Shown here: in pieces, positions 15,201 through 23,058 of the stretch
Numbering within the stretch: the first letter of the stretch is position 1
How the letters are laid out: every line of letters begins with the position of its first letter
Assembly: GCA_019359415.1 (NCBI GenBank)
Contig: JAHHHH010000061.1
Span: 1 to 45,559 of the forward strand
Length of the DNA stretch: 45,559 nt
Reading direction: 5' to 3'
From: Iphinoe sp. HA4291-MV1
Lineage (GTDB): Bacteria; Cyanobacteriota; Cyanobacteriia; Cyanobacteriales; Nostocaceae
Notes under the pieces: generated by a model
Database searches by the model: none
Told to the model about the DNA's origin: nothing
The model's input: only the letters and a program-made list of their open reading frames with translations
Translations under genes and position numbers: made by a program

Positions 15201-18200
15201 TTAGTAAGCTTGAGCCAACTGTTGCTGATTGAGGTAGTAGTAATGACCTTTTTTGGTAATTAATTGGTTGTGAGTACCGCTTTCGATTAATACGCCGCGA
15301 TCTAAAACCAGGATCAAGTCAGCATTACGCACGGTGGAAAGACGATGGGCGATTATTAGGGTTGTCCGCCCTTTGAGAATGGTGTTGAGGTTGTTTTGAA
15401 TGATACGTTCGGATTCAGCGTCGAGGTGACTAGTGGCTTCATCGAAAATTAATAAGCGGGGATTCCCAAGCAAAGCACGGGCGATCGCTAACCTCTGGCG
15501 TTGTCCCCCAGATAACATCCCGCCACCTTCACCGATTTGGGTTTCATAACCCATTGGCAATTGCTTAATAAATTCGTCTGCTCCAGCTAGACGTGCTGCC
15601 TCAATAATCTCCTCGAGAGTAGCTTGTGAATGAGCGATGCTTAAGTTTTCCCGAATCGTACCGCCAAACAAAAAGGTATCTTGATCGACAACACCAATTT
15701 GAGAACGGAGCGAGTTCAGGGAAATGCCTGCCACATCTTGACCATCGATCAACACATTGCCACCTGTCGGCGGATATAAACCCAAAATCAACTTGGAGAG
15801 GGTTGTTTTCCCAGAACCGCTACGTCCCACCACCGCCACAGTTTGCTCTGGCAGTACCTCAAAACTGAGATTTTCCAGCACGTTAATATCGCTTTCTGGG
15901 TGATAGCGGAAAGTGACATTATCAAAGCGAATTCTCCCTTGAAGTCTGGGTAAGTACTGGCGGGGTTGATATTGTAAGTCTTCTTCTGGCTCTGCCTCTA
16001 GGACATCATTAATCCGCTCACTAGAAACAATCACTTCCTGCAATTGATTCCACAGCACTGCCAGCCGCTGGAAAGGATGAATGATGTTGCCCAACAACAT
16101 ATTGAAAGCAACTAATTGTCCAATGGTGAGTTGGTTTTGAATCACAAGCCATGCCCCAAACCACAGCAATGCTGTAGTGGCAACCGATTCGATAGAGGAA
16201 CTGAAAATTTGCAGGCGGTTAGTAATCACCTGCCCACCAAAGCTTCTTTTAATCAAACGATGGAGCTTTTCCTCCCAATGCCAGCGCACTGTCTGCTCAA
16301 CTGCCATTGAGCGGACAGAGCGAATCCCTGTGAGGGCTTCAATCAGATAACTGTTCTCGTTGGCTGCGGCATTAAAAATCTCTTTGGCGATGCGACGCAA
16401 GAAAGGCGTTGCAAAGAGCGCCAGTAGAAAAAATGGCGGCACAATCAGCAGCACCAGCAATGCCATCTGCCAGCTGTACCAAAACATCAATCCCACATAG
16501 ATAAACACTGTCAGCAAATCGAGAATGATTGACAGTGCTTCTCCGGTGAGGAAGCGCTGAATTTTCTGATTTTCTTGAACGCGAGAAACAATATCGCCAA
16601 CGAAACGTGACTCGAAGAACGCCAGTGGCAGTCGGAAGGTATGTTTAATAAAACCCACCATCAGCGCTACTCCGATGCGGTTCGCAGTGTGATCCAGCAT
16701 ATATTGCCGCAGTCCGTTCGTGGCGACGCGGAACAAACCAAAAATTAGCAACCCTAACCCGACGGCGTTTAAAGAGAGGATGCTGCCTTGGACAATCACT
16801 CGATCCAACAGCAGTTGGGTGAATAGTGGCGTTACCAGTCCAAACACCTGAATAAACACACTAGCCATGAACACTTCTAGCAGCACTAGCCAGTGGGGTT
16901 TGATTAACTCAAAAAACTGCCAGAATGGTTGAGTTGCTTCCTGGCTTTCTTTGAGTAGGGCTGTGGGTTGCAATAACAATGCATAGCCAGTCCAACCTGC
17001 ATTGAATTCTCTGTTTGTGAGGGTGAGTTGACCGATCGCTGGGTCGCCAACAATTACCTGCTTTTTGGTAATTTCATAGACGACGATGTAATGTTTGCCT
17101 TCCCAGTGAGCGATCGCAGGTAAGGGTTGTTGTGCCAATTTATCAAGGCTGGCTTTTACTGGACGAGTAGAAAAACCGATGGTTTCTGCCGCAGCGGCTA
17201 GACTTTTTAGTGATGCCCCGTTCCGACTCGTGTTAGTTAAATCCCGCAGGCGATTTACCGACAAGTGCTTGCCCCAATAGCGACTTATCATCACAAGAGT
17301 TGCTGCACCACAGTCAGAGGAGCTTTGTTGTGCAAAGAACGGATAGTGCTTGGCGATCCTTCCCCACCAATGCCCCACCCTCACCTTGGGATTGGGAAAG
17401 TAGGCTCTGAGCTTCTTTTGCTTTTGTTTTGGCTCTGAAGCTGGCTGCGGAAATAGAATAACATTACCCCCATTCTTCAATCTTTCTGGGAAAGACTTGC
17501 TATGAGGCGTCTGTTGGTCATCCGAGGCAACAACTTTTGAGTCAGAGTCAACCAATGCCAACTCAGACCAGTGCTGGAGTGCTGTTTGCCAATCAGCATT
17601 GCTTAGACTGTACAGAATTGTTGGTTGTATTGCCTGCCAAGTACCTTGTTTTCCAACGGCGCAGATATTCGCAGGTGTCAAGGACTGACCGGATGAATGT
17701 TGCAGTTCTCCCCGGCGCAGCAGCCACAGTTTGCAATCTTTGGATAATGTTGCACTCAGGGTGCCAGTATCCAGATTGTGCTGCGAGAAATAAGATAAGG
17801 CTCGGAGCATTTCCTCAACTGAAGTGTTGCGAGGAAGTTGATTCTCGCGGCAACATAACAGTAGCAAGTCCCAAAGTTCTGCTTTGCTGTATAGGCGATC
17901 GCTCAAACTGGCATATTTGCTCATCAAAGCTTGCAACGTTTCATCCTTGAGATAGCAAAGCTTTAAGTTTGTAGAAGCTCTAGCGGTGTAAGGTTGAAAG
18001 ACATCTTCTGGAAACAGAGTCATTTCACCGAATGATGCCCCGCTTGTTAGAGTGGTGATTAAGTTATTAGAGCTATCCATTAATCTGACTTTACCCGCAA
18101 GGATTATGTAGATGCCGCCCTTTGCGGTTTCTGCTTGCCAAAACTGTTTTGCTACTGATGGCTCGACGATTTCTACTGCTTTGACGCAGTTTGCTAGTTC

Positions 18201-18275
18201 GTTTGCTGAAAGCGAATCACCCAAGCTAGCGGTAATTTTTTCACCAAGCTGTTCCTGGGAAAATACTGATGGCAT
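15201..18275 (-). CDS. C39-peptidase ABC exporter (PCAT) with N-terminal cyclic-nucleotide-binding domain
   Basis: This 1024-residue protein cuts GG leaders and exports the peptide. Residues about 30-130 resemble a cNMP-binding domain (YIILAGKVRLMDS, GASFGEMTLFP), with a second weaker copy to about 240. The C39 peptidase is at 310-440: FFAQQSSSDCGAA with catalytic Cys322, the His in KHYIVVYE, and Asp in GDPAIG. The transmembrane part spans about 465-750. The ATPase spans about 785-1015, with Walker A GRSGSGKTT, signature LSGGQRQRLAIARALL, Walker B LLIFDEAT and switch His in IAHRLST. All catalytic residues are intact. The start ATG follows GAGGTAAG. The GG leaders of the three precursors at 7853-8556 are the obvious substrates. 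The sensor-like N-terminus suggests control of export by a small ligand (inference). Confidence 0.93.
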   Translation of the reverse strand: MPSVFSQEQLGEKITASLGDSLSANELANCVKAVEIVEPSVAKQFWQAETAKGGIYIILAGKVRLMDSSNNLITTLTSGASFGEMTLFPEDVFQPYTARASTNLKLCYLKDETLQALMSKYASLSDRLYSKAELWDLLLLCCRENQLPRNTSVEEMLRALSYFSQHNLDTGTLSATLSKDCKLWLLRRGELQHSSGQSLTPANICAVGKQGTWQAIQPTILYSLSNADWQTALQHWSELALVDSDSKVVASDDQQTPHSKSFPERLKNGGNVILFPQPASEPKQKQKKLRAYFPNPKVRVGHWWGRIAKHYPFFAQQSSSDCGAATLVMISRYWGKHLSVNRLRDLTNTSRNGASLKSLAAAAETIGFSTRPVKASLDKLAQQPLPAIAHWEGKHYIVVYEITKKQVIVGDPAIGQLTLTNREFNAGWTGYALLLQPTALLKESQEATQPFWQFFELIKPHWLVLLEVFMASVFIQVFGLVTPLFTQLLLDRVIVQGSILSLNAVGLGLLIFGLFRVATNGLRQYMLDHTANRIGVALMVGFIKHTFRLPLAFFESRFVGDIVSRVQENQKIQRFLTGEALSIILDLLTVFIYVGLMFWYSWQMALLVLLIVPPFFLLALFATPFLRRIAKEIFNAAANENSYLIEALTGIRSVRSMAVEQTVRWHWEEKLHRLIKRSFGGQVITNRLQIFSSSIESVATTALLWFGAWLVIQNQLTIGQLVAFNMLLGNIIHPFQRLAVLWNQLQEVIVSSERINDVLEAEPEEDLQYQPRQYLPRLQGRIRFDNVTFRYHPESDINVLENLSFEVLPEQTVAVVGRSGSGKTTLSKLILGLYPPTGGNVLIDGQDVAGISLNSLRSQIGVVDQDTFLFGGTIRENLSIAHSQATLEEIIEAARLAGADEFIKQLPMGYETQIGEGGGMLSGGQRQRLAIARALLGNPRLLIFDEATSHLDAESERIIQNNLNTILKGRTTLIIAHRLSTVRNADLILVLDRGVLIESGTHNQLITKKGHYYYLNQQQLAQAY

Positions 18276-18330
18276 TTACTTACCTCTAACAGAGAATTAG
18301 TTCTTGGTCTAAATCACATTGAATGACCAA

Positions 18331-18443
18331 TAGACTTCTTGCAGAAGTCGGGAATAGGGAATAGGGAACAGGGAACAGGGAACAGGGAACAGGGAACAAA
18401 GGAGAACAGAACCTCATAAAATCTCACTTTTGCAAGAGGTCTA
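18331..18443. mobile_element. MITE of the TAGAC(C/T)TCTTGCA family, copy 1
   Basis: The ends TAGACTTCTTGCAGAAGT and (inverted) TAGACCTCTTGCAAAAGT match at 16 of 18 positions, and TA lies at both ends, as in IS630/Tc1-type elements. It sits between the exporter gene and the HTH gene. The HTH stop codon (18441-18443) falls in its outer end, so insertion has set the C-terminus of that protein. A second copy is at 22130-22244. Confidence 0.8.
18350..18398. repeat. heptanucleotide repeat GGGAA(T/C)A, seven copies
   Basis: Two GGGAATA units are followed by five GGGAACA units with no gaps. This matches the short tandemly repeated repetitive (STRR) heptamers known from heterocystous cyanobacteria. 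The array fills the loop of the MITE at 18331-18443. Confidence 0.9.
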
Positions 18444-19025
18444 ATGGAAACTAGCCTCATTGGATTGCAAGTCTGTGATCGTAATGTGAGTATTCTTGGT
18501 ATGGCTTGTTGCCCCTTTAGCAAAAGAGCGTATTTGTTTTGTGGAAAGCCCCATTTGTTTCAGCAACCGATTGATGTGGCGATCGCTAATTTCAATGCCA
18601 AATTCAGTCGCTAGATGTTTGCTCAACCATTGGGCTGTCCAGCACCCAAATGCATAGCCATACTCACTAGGGCTATGGCTTACTAATTCCTTCAAGCGTT
18701 CGATATATTGGTCGTTTACAGTTTTAGGTCTTCCTATCGGTCGCTCCTGCCATGTATGCGCCAGACCTGCTTGTGCTACAGCACGCCAGTAGCGTACCAT
18801 CTCCTGAGAACAACCTAACATTTGACAGATTTGGGTTTGAGATTTCCCTTGCTCTGCCAGCAACATGATTTCCAATCTGCGCCGATATTCTGGTTGCAAA
18901 TCTGCTTGCAAATTCTTCAGCAGCAGATTCCGCTGAAAAGGCGTTAAAAACTTACTGTCAGCATACTTACTATCAGTAAAGTCGAGGTGGTCAAAAACAA
19001 GTTTTTGACTGTAATGCTGTGTCAT
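18441..19025 (-). CDS. helix-turn-helix protein, paralogue of the 4345-4953 gene
   Basis: This 194-residue protein shares the blocks FLTPFQR, YRRRLEIMLLAEQGKSQTQI, the recognition helix region, GRPKTVNDQY and WLSKHLATEFGIEISDRHIN with the HTH gene at the other end of the cluster. It looks like an IS630-type HTH without a catalytic domain. It is the first gene of the minus-strand export series, 165 bases upstream of the exporter. A role as regulator of one or both transcription units is inferred from its position only. The last residues derive from the adjoining MITE end. Confidence 0.75.
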   Translation of the reverse strand: MTQHYSQKLVFDHLDFTDSKYADSKFLTPFQRNLLLKNLQADLQPEYRRRLEIMLLAEQGKSQTQICQMLGCSQEMVRYWRAVAQAGLAHTWQERPIGRPKTVNDQYIERLKELVSHSPSEYGYAFGCWTAQWLSKHLATEFGIEISDRHINRLLKQMGLSTKQIRSFAKGATSHTKNTHITITDLQSNEASFH

Positions 19026-19121
19026 AATTTCTACAAGTTGCCGTCAACTGTAAAACTGGGCAAATGCGTCTGGAGCAGGTGTTAACTAAATCTTGGCAGA
19101 AATGGTTTAACATCTGCACAA

Positions 19122-19147
19122 TTAATTAGCCATATTGGGCTAATTAA
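19122..19147. promoter_or_regulatory. perfect 10-bp inverted repeat upstream of the HTH gene
   Basis: TTAATTAGCC - ATATTG - GGCTAATTAA is a perfect inverted repeat about 100 bases upstream of the HTH start at 19025. Its symmetry suits an operator for a dimeric regulator, possibly the HTH protein itself, but it could equally be a terminator-like hairpin or transposon debris. Confidence 0.35.
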
Positions 19148-19266
19148 ACAGTTACGTGATGTGCAACTAACCTTGGGAAGTTCCCCCCTGGTGCTTTGGG
19201 AGTCTAGGGGGGTTGTCCCTGGGTTAAGCGATCTCTAGTTCCTAACTTCAGCTTAATTAGCTGTGC

Positions 19267-19524
19267 TTGAAAGGAAGAACCAAGCACTTTACGTTACTAT
19301 ATTTATTTTCTCATCAAAGTAAAATTTGGCAACAAATCCATGAGAGACTACGGTTGTGGGTGCGTGTTTCCTGTAACCGAGAAGCGTCCCCCTCTGAAGC
19401 AATCATAGACAGTCAAACGGTTGAAACTGCAACGATGGTATCCCAAGAAGTTGACTACGACTCTGGCAAAAAGATATTTTCTGAGGTAATTGTCAAAAAC
19501 AAATTAACAAAACCTCCCGATTAA
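19267..19524 (+). pseudogene. IS5-family transposase fragment
   Basis: The 85-residue reading contains IWQQIHERLRLWVRV, REASPSEAIIDSQTVETA and VDYDSGKKI. These correspond to the central part of IS5/IS427-type transposases (the IIDSQS-V-T motif holding the first catalytic Asp, then YDAGKK). The N-terminal HTH and everything after GKK are missing, so it is a remnant. It runs into the 187-bp direct duplication that follows. Confidence 0.75.
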
Positions 19525-19867
19525 AGCTGATACAACTCATTTATTTATTCATCGTAATTTTGTGTACATTTTGTCAAGAACTACTTCAAAAAAATTCCAT
19601 TTTTCCCGAATATTTACAGAAATTCCCATTAAGATTTCAGTGAAAATTTCTATCTTTAAAAGATATTCTCAAAACAAATTCATTAGCAAATTAACAAAAC
19701 CTCTCGATTAAGGCTGATACAACTCATTTATTTATTCATAGTAATTTTGTGTACATCTTGTCAAGAACTATTTAAAAAAGTTTTCATTTTCCCGAATATT
19801 TACAGAAATTCCCATTAAGATTTCAGTGAAAATTTCTATCTTTAAAAGATATTCTCAAAACAAATTC
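19500..19867. repeat. direct duplication of ~182 bp, period 187
   Basis: The segment starting CAAATTAACAAAACCTC at 19500 recurs from 19687. Both copies contain GATACAACTCATTTATTTAT and CATTAAGATTTCAGTGAAAA and end in AAGATATTCTCAAAACAAAT. A few substitutions and small indels separate them. No gene is present in either copy. They may be the tail of the adjacent transposon remnant, duplicated in tandem. Confidence 0.88.
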
Positions 19868-19952
19868 CTTCAAAAAACTGTATTGTAATTAAAAAAAAAC
19901 AGTAAAATTACATAAAATATTAACTTCTAAAGACCATAAATCGATACCAAAT

Positions 19953-20120
19953 ATGTTAAAAAAATCACGATTTAATCGGCGATTACACACGATATCAATG
20001 CTAATTAACGATTTGTTTCATCAAATGGGGATGATACTTAAAGAAGTTAGTGATTGTACGGAATATCTTTTAGACTCCTTTCCAGTGCCAATGTGCGAAA
20101 TATTCGCATATTTAATGTGA
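19953..20120 (+). pseudogene. IS982-family transposase fragment
   Basis: This is a 55-residue open reading with KKSRFNRRLHTISMLINDLF and YLLDSFPVPMCEI. These blocks correspond to the IS982 transposase segment that includes the first catalytic Asp (IDSFPV). Both ends of the transposase are missing. It abuts the crtO-like remnant 7 bases downstream, so this insertion probably removed the 5' part of that gene. Confidence 0.75.
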
Positions 20121-20127
20121 AATTAAT

Positions 20128-20601
20128 AAGTCAGTAGAAAAGACTTGTGCGGAGATTGCTCGTTACAGTGAAAGAGATGCCCAAAAATACGCCGAATATA
20201 TCGACTTTTGGCAACGGTTTGTGAAAGCAGTGACGCCCTTTTTCAACGCTGCACCAAAGTCAATTGTTGATATTGCTGGTAACTACGGTCTGAAACATCT
20301 ACAAGATATATTCTCAATTGTAGGTGGTCCCAACACGACCCTCGATTTAGTTGATATAGATATGACCTTAGAACAGATGCTGTGTTTCCGTCCTCTGCCA
20401 GAATTGGCTAATTATAAAACTCCGATTGAAAATTTATATCTCACTGGCGCGGGAACTCATCCAGGTGGTTCTATTTCTGGGTTACCGGGACGCAACTGTG
20501 CAAAAGTCTTTTTGCATGCTCACCAACCACTGAGACAAACATTCAAAGATGCAGGAGATTCGATAAAATCCACAGTTGCATCAGTTTTTGGTCGTGAATG
20601 A
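20128..20601 (+). pseudogene. crtO-like paralogue, 5'-truncated and internally deleted
   Basis: From the AAG at 20128 the frame reads KSVEKTCAEIARYSERDAQK and continues to residues equivalent to about 173 of CrtO. It then jumps to the equivalent of about residue 487 (IDMTLEQMLCFRPLPE) and runs to a normal C-terminus with LTGAGTHPGGSISGLPGRN. About 315 internal residues and the first 108, including the FAD-binding loop, are gone. The frame is kept across the deletion. Without the FAD site it cannot be a ketolase. An intact crtO is at 511-2205. Confidence 0.88.
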
Positions 20602-20754
20602 TGATGAGTTTGTAGTAAGTGCTTAAGCGCTTATTACAAGCTTAAGTGTTATTAAACATCTTCCTTTATGAGCAAGTAAACGTCATACTCCTTACTGATG
20701 ACAAACATAATCAAAAATTGATGTAATAAGACTGCTGTTGTCAATGCTGGAGCG

Positions 20755-21846
20755 ATGACTGAGCGGGTTTTAATTCTTGGAGGGCGTGGGCGAATTGGTG
20801 GTAGTGTTGCCCAAGACCTTCTCACCCATACACAAGCAGAAATGACTATCACGGGACGCACGCCAGAGAGCAGAACGAGTGATCCGCGAGTGCAATTTTT
20901 GTTGTTGGACTTAGCAGATGTGGAGAAACTGAGGAAGGCGATCGCCTCTACCGACTTGGTGGTTCACTGTGCTGGTCCTTTTCACTACCGAGATACCAAT
21001 GTTCTGGAAATTTGTATTCAACATGGTGTGAACTACGTAGACGTCAGTGACCACCGTTCTTATACTAGTAAGGCTTTGGGCTACAATGATGCAGCTGTAT
21101 CAGCGGATGTTACTGCAATAATTAACACTGGCATCTTCCCTGGCATTTCTAACAGTATGGTACGTCAGGGTGTTGAGCAATTCGATACACCTCAAAAGAT
21201 TCATTTAAGTTATTTAGTATCTGGTTCTGGCGGCGCTGGTGTCACCGTCATGCGAACAACTTTTTTAGGTTTGCAACAACCTTTTGAAGCTTGGATAGAT
21301 AGTAAATGGCAGACAGTTAAACCTTACAGCCAGCGGGAAAATATTGACTTTCCATCTCCATATAGACGCAGTGGAGTTTACTGGTTTGATATGCCAGAAA
21401 CCATCACACTGCCTCATGCTTTTCCCTCGGTGAAAACAGTCATTACCAAATTTGGCTCAGTTCCTGATTTTTACAATCACCTAACTTGGATAGCTGCCCA
21501 TATTTTTCCTAAGCAACTCATACAGCAAAAAGGCACAATTGAATTTTTGTCTCATGTCAGTCATTTTATGACCGATGTTACCAATCGTTTTAGTGGTATT
21601 GGAGTTGCTGTTCGTTCAGAAATTACAGGTTACAAAGATGATAAAATAGCAACTTTTTGCTCTACTTTAGTGCATGAAAATACTGCAGTGGCTTCTGGTT
21701 GTGGCACGGGTAGTATTGCTCAGTTGTTATTAGATGGCAAGCTGAAAAAACCTGGTGTGTCACCTGTTGAAGAAGCACTACCTACTGATTTATTTGAGCA
21801 AACAATGCAAAGCCGAGGTATTAAGATTAGTCACAATTTGTTGTAA
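20755..21846 (+). CDS. saccharopine-dehydrogenase-like NAD(P)-binding oxidoreductase
   Basis: This 363-residue protein has an N-terminal Rossmann fold (RVLILGGRGRIGGSVAQDLL, residues 4-23) and the family pattern VVHCAGPFHYRDTNVLEICI then GVNYVDVSDHRSY around residues 70-105. IINTGIFPGISNSMVRQGVE follows. This is the saccharopine dehydrogenase NADP-binding family, which includes trans-acting enoyl reductases; the true substrate in cyanobacteria is unknown. It lies 150 bases after the crtO-like remnant. A link to carotenoid or lipid metabolism is only a guess from position. Confidence 0.8.
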   Translation: MTERVLILGGRGRIGGSVAQDLLTHTQAEMTITGRTPESRTSDPRVQFLLLDLADVEKLRKAIASTDLVVHCAGPFHYRDTNVLEICIQHGVNYVDVSDHRSYTSKALGYNDAAVSADVTAIINTGIFPGISNSMVRQGVEQFDTPQKIHLSYLVSGSGGAGVTVMRTTFLGLQQPFEAWIDSKWQTVKPYSQRENIDFPSPYRRSGVYWFDMPETITLPHAFPSVKTVITKFGSVPDFYNHLTWIAAHIFPKQLIQQKGTIEFLSHVSHFMTDVTNRFSGIGVAVRSEITGYKDDKIATFCSTLVHENTAVASGCGTGSIAQLLLDGKLKKPGVSPVEEALPTDLFEQTMQSRGIKISHNLL

Positions 21847-21872
21847 AAATGGCAAAATTCACATAATAGTAA

Positions 21873-22073
21873 ACGAGTATCTACGTAGAAAAACTTAACC
21901 GAACTGCTGGTGTTCGAGAAGAAGATAGAGAAGAGGCTTATGAGCAAGCAGTAAAAGATTCTAAAAATCTACAAACTGTAGAAAAAGCTTACGAAAGGAA
22001 TGTGAAGCCAAATTCACAGGCGAGTTTGATAGAGAAGGCTGAAGGACTCGTTGACAAAGTCACAGGAAAGTAG
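21873..22073 (+). pseudogene. small charged protein or remnant lacking a start codon
   Basis: The frame between the stop at 21870 and TAG at 22071 reads KLNRTAGVREEDREEAYEQA, AYERNVKPNSQASLIEKAEG and LVDKVTGK. It is rich in Glu, Lys and Ala and looks protein-like, but there is no ATG, GTG or TTG near its front. I do not recognise the family. It may be the 3' end of a small stress-type protein whose start was lost. Confidence 0.4.
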
Positions 22074-22129
22074 AAGTAGGGGAAGATGAGGAGGATGAGG
22101 AAGTCATCTTCCCAATACTGCTTAGTTAA

Positions 22130-22244
22130 TAGACTTCTTGCAAAAGTCGTATTTTTTGCGTTCTTCTTTGCGCCAGGTGCGTCTACTCTGCGAGAACGGC
22201 TCCGCCGAATGCGCGAAACAAAAAATATTTATGCAAGAGGTCTA
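22130..22244. mobile_element. MITE of the TAGAC(C/T)TCTTGCA family, copy 2
   Basis: The ends TAGACTTCTTGCAAAAGT and (inverted) TAGACCTCTTGCAT match the copy at 18331-18443. TA flanks both ends. The interior holds a GC-rich imperfect palindrome (GCGTCTACTCTGCGAGAACG and beyond) in place of the heptamer array of copy 1. Confidence 0.8.
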
Positions 22245-22344
22245 ATGAAGACTAAAAATGACTTACAGCGCTTATTCTTATGATTAGACCACAAATCGTA
22301 GGATAAGCATTGCCTATAAAAGCCTAATAAACATTTGAGAATAG

Positions 22345-22470
22345 GTTCGCAGTCCGTTGCGCAGAGCAACACCGTGCGGAGGTTCCCCGTTGTAGGCGGA
22401 ACGCCTTCCCGCAGGGTAGGAACTGCGAACTCGGAGACTGAGCAATCCCGACTTTACAGAAAGTCGCTCT
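22345..22470. repeat. GC-rich palindromic stretch in the spacer before the acetyltransferase
   Basis: TTCGCAGTCCGTTGCGCAGA starts a region of nested inverted repeats, including GGTTCGCAGT against ACTGCGAAC and CGACTTTACAGAAAGTCG. No gene is seen between 22245 and 22553. It resembles interspersed palindromic repeats of filamentous cyanobacteria. Confidence 0.5.
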
Positions 22471-22553
22471 CGTTGTAAGTGTTCAAGGTAATTGACAGCG
22501 AGTGATTAACAAGGTTAGGCTTACCGATGTGACCACAACAGCTAGCTGTACTT

Positions 22554-23015
22554 GTGACCGAGATTTCTATCCATCACTTATTTAATCATCCAGATTGCAT
22601 TCAGCAGGTTGCAACCTGGATTTATACAGAGTTTTGGGTAGACAAGACTGGATACAGCGTAGAAACCTTCGAGCGACTTTTACGCCAAGCAAGCGATGCA
22701 GCCCAGATACCTCTCTCTCTACTGGCTTTCGTAGAAGGACAGCCTGCCGGAACCATTAACCTGATCGCAAACGATGATGAACACCGTCCTCACCTATACC
22801 CCTGGCTGGCAGCACTGTTTGTCTTACCTCAGTACCGAGGGTGTGGGGTTGGAACCAGTCTCGTTCGAGCACTTTTGCATGAAGCAAAACGACTAGGCTT
22901 GTGCGAAATGTTTCTTGGCACAGATCAACCGGGTTTCTACTGCCAATTCGGAGCAGAATTCTACGAGCAAGCAAATGAAACGCTCTGTATCATGCGACTT
23001 CCCGTTCCTAAGTAG
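22554..23015 (+). CDS. GNAT-family N-acetyltransferase
   Basis: This 153-residue protein starts at GTG. It carries the GNAT acetyl-CoA loop LPQYRGCGVGTSLVRALLHE (about residues 91-110, R/Q-x-x-G-x-G/A), preceded by the core strand PWLAALFVL. It ends with FYCQFGAEFYEQ, the usual beta6-beta7 region of small GNATs. The acceptor substrate cannot be told. No ATG lies at a suitable place upstream. It is convergent with the beta-propeller gene. Confidence 0.8.
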   Translation: MTEISIHHLFNHPDCIQQVATWIYTEFWVDKTGYSVETFERLLRQASDAAQIPLSLLAFVEGQPAGTINLIANDDEHRPHLYPWLAALFVLPQYRGCGVGTSLVRALLHEAKRLGLCEMFLGTDQPGFYCQFGAEFYEQANETLCIMRLPVPK

Positions 23016-23058
23016 GGTTTGGAATCCTTGTGAGGCGGACAAAGAAATAAATTGTAGG

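Noticed and set aside
17537-17950. 137-residue plus-strand open frame
   Set aside because: It lies wholly inside the minus-strand exporter gene, which has full domain support. No family features are seen in it.
22086-22283. 65-residue open frame
   Set aside because: It is a translation of the MITE at 22130-22244.
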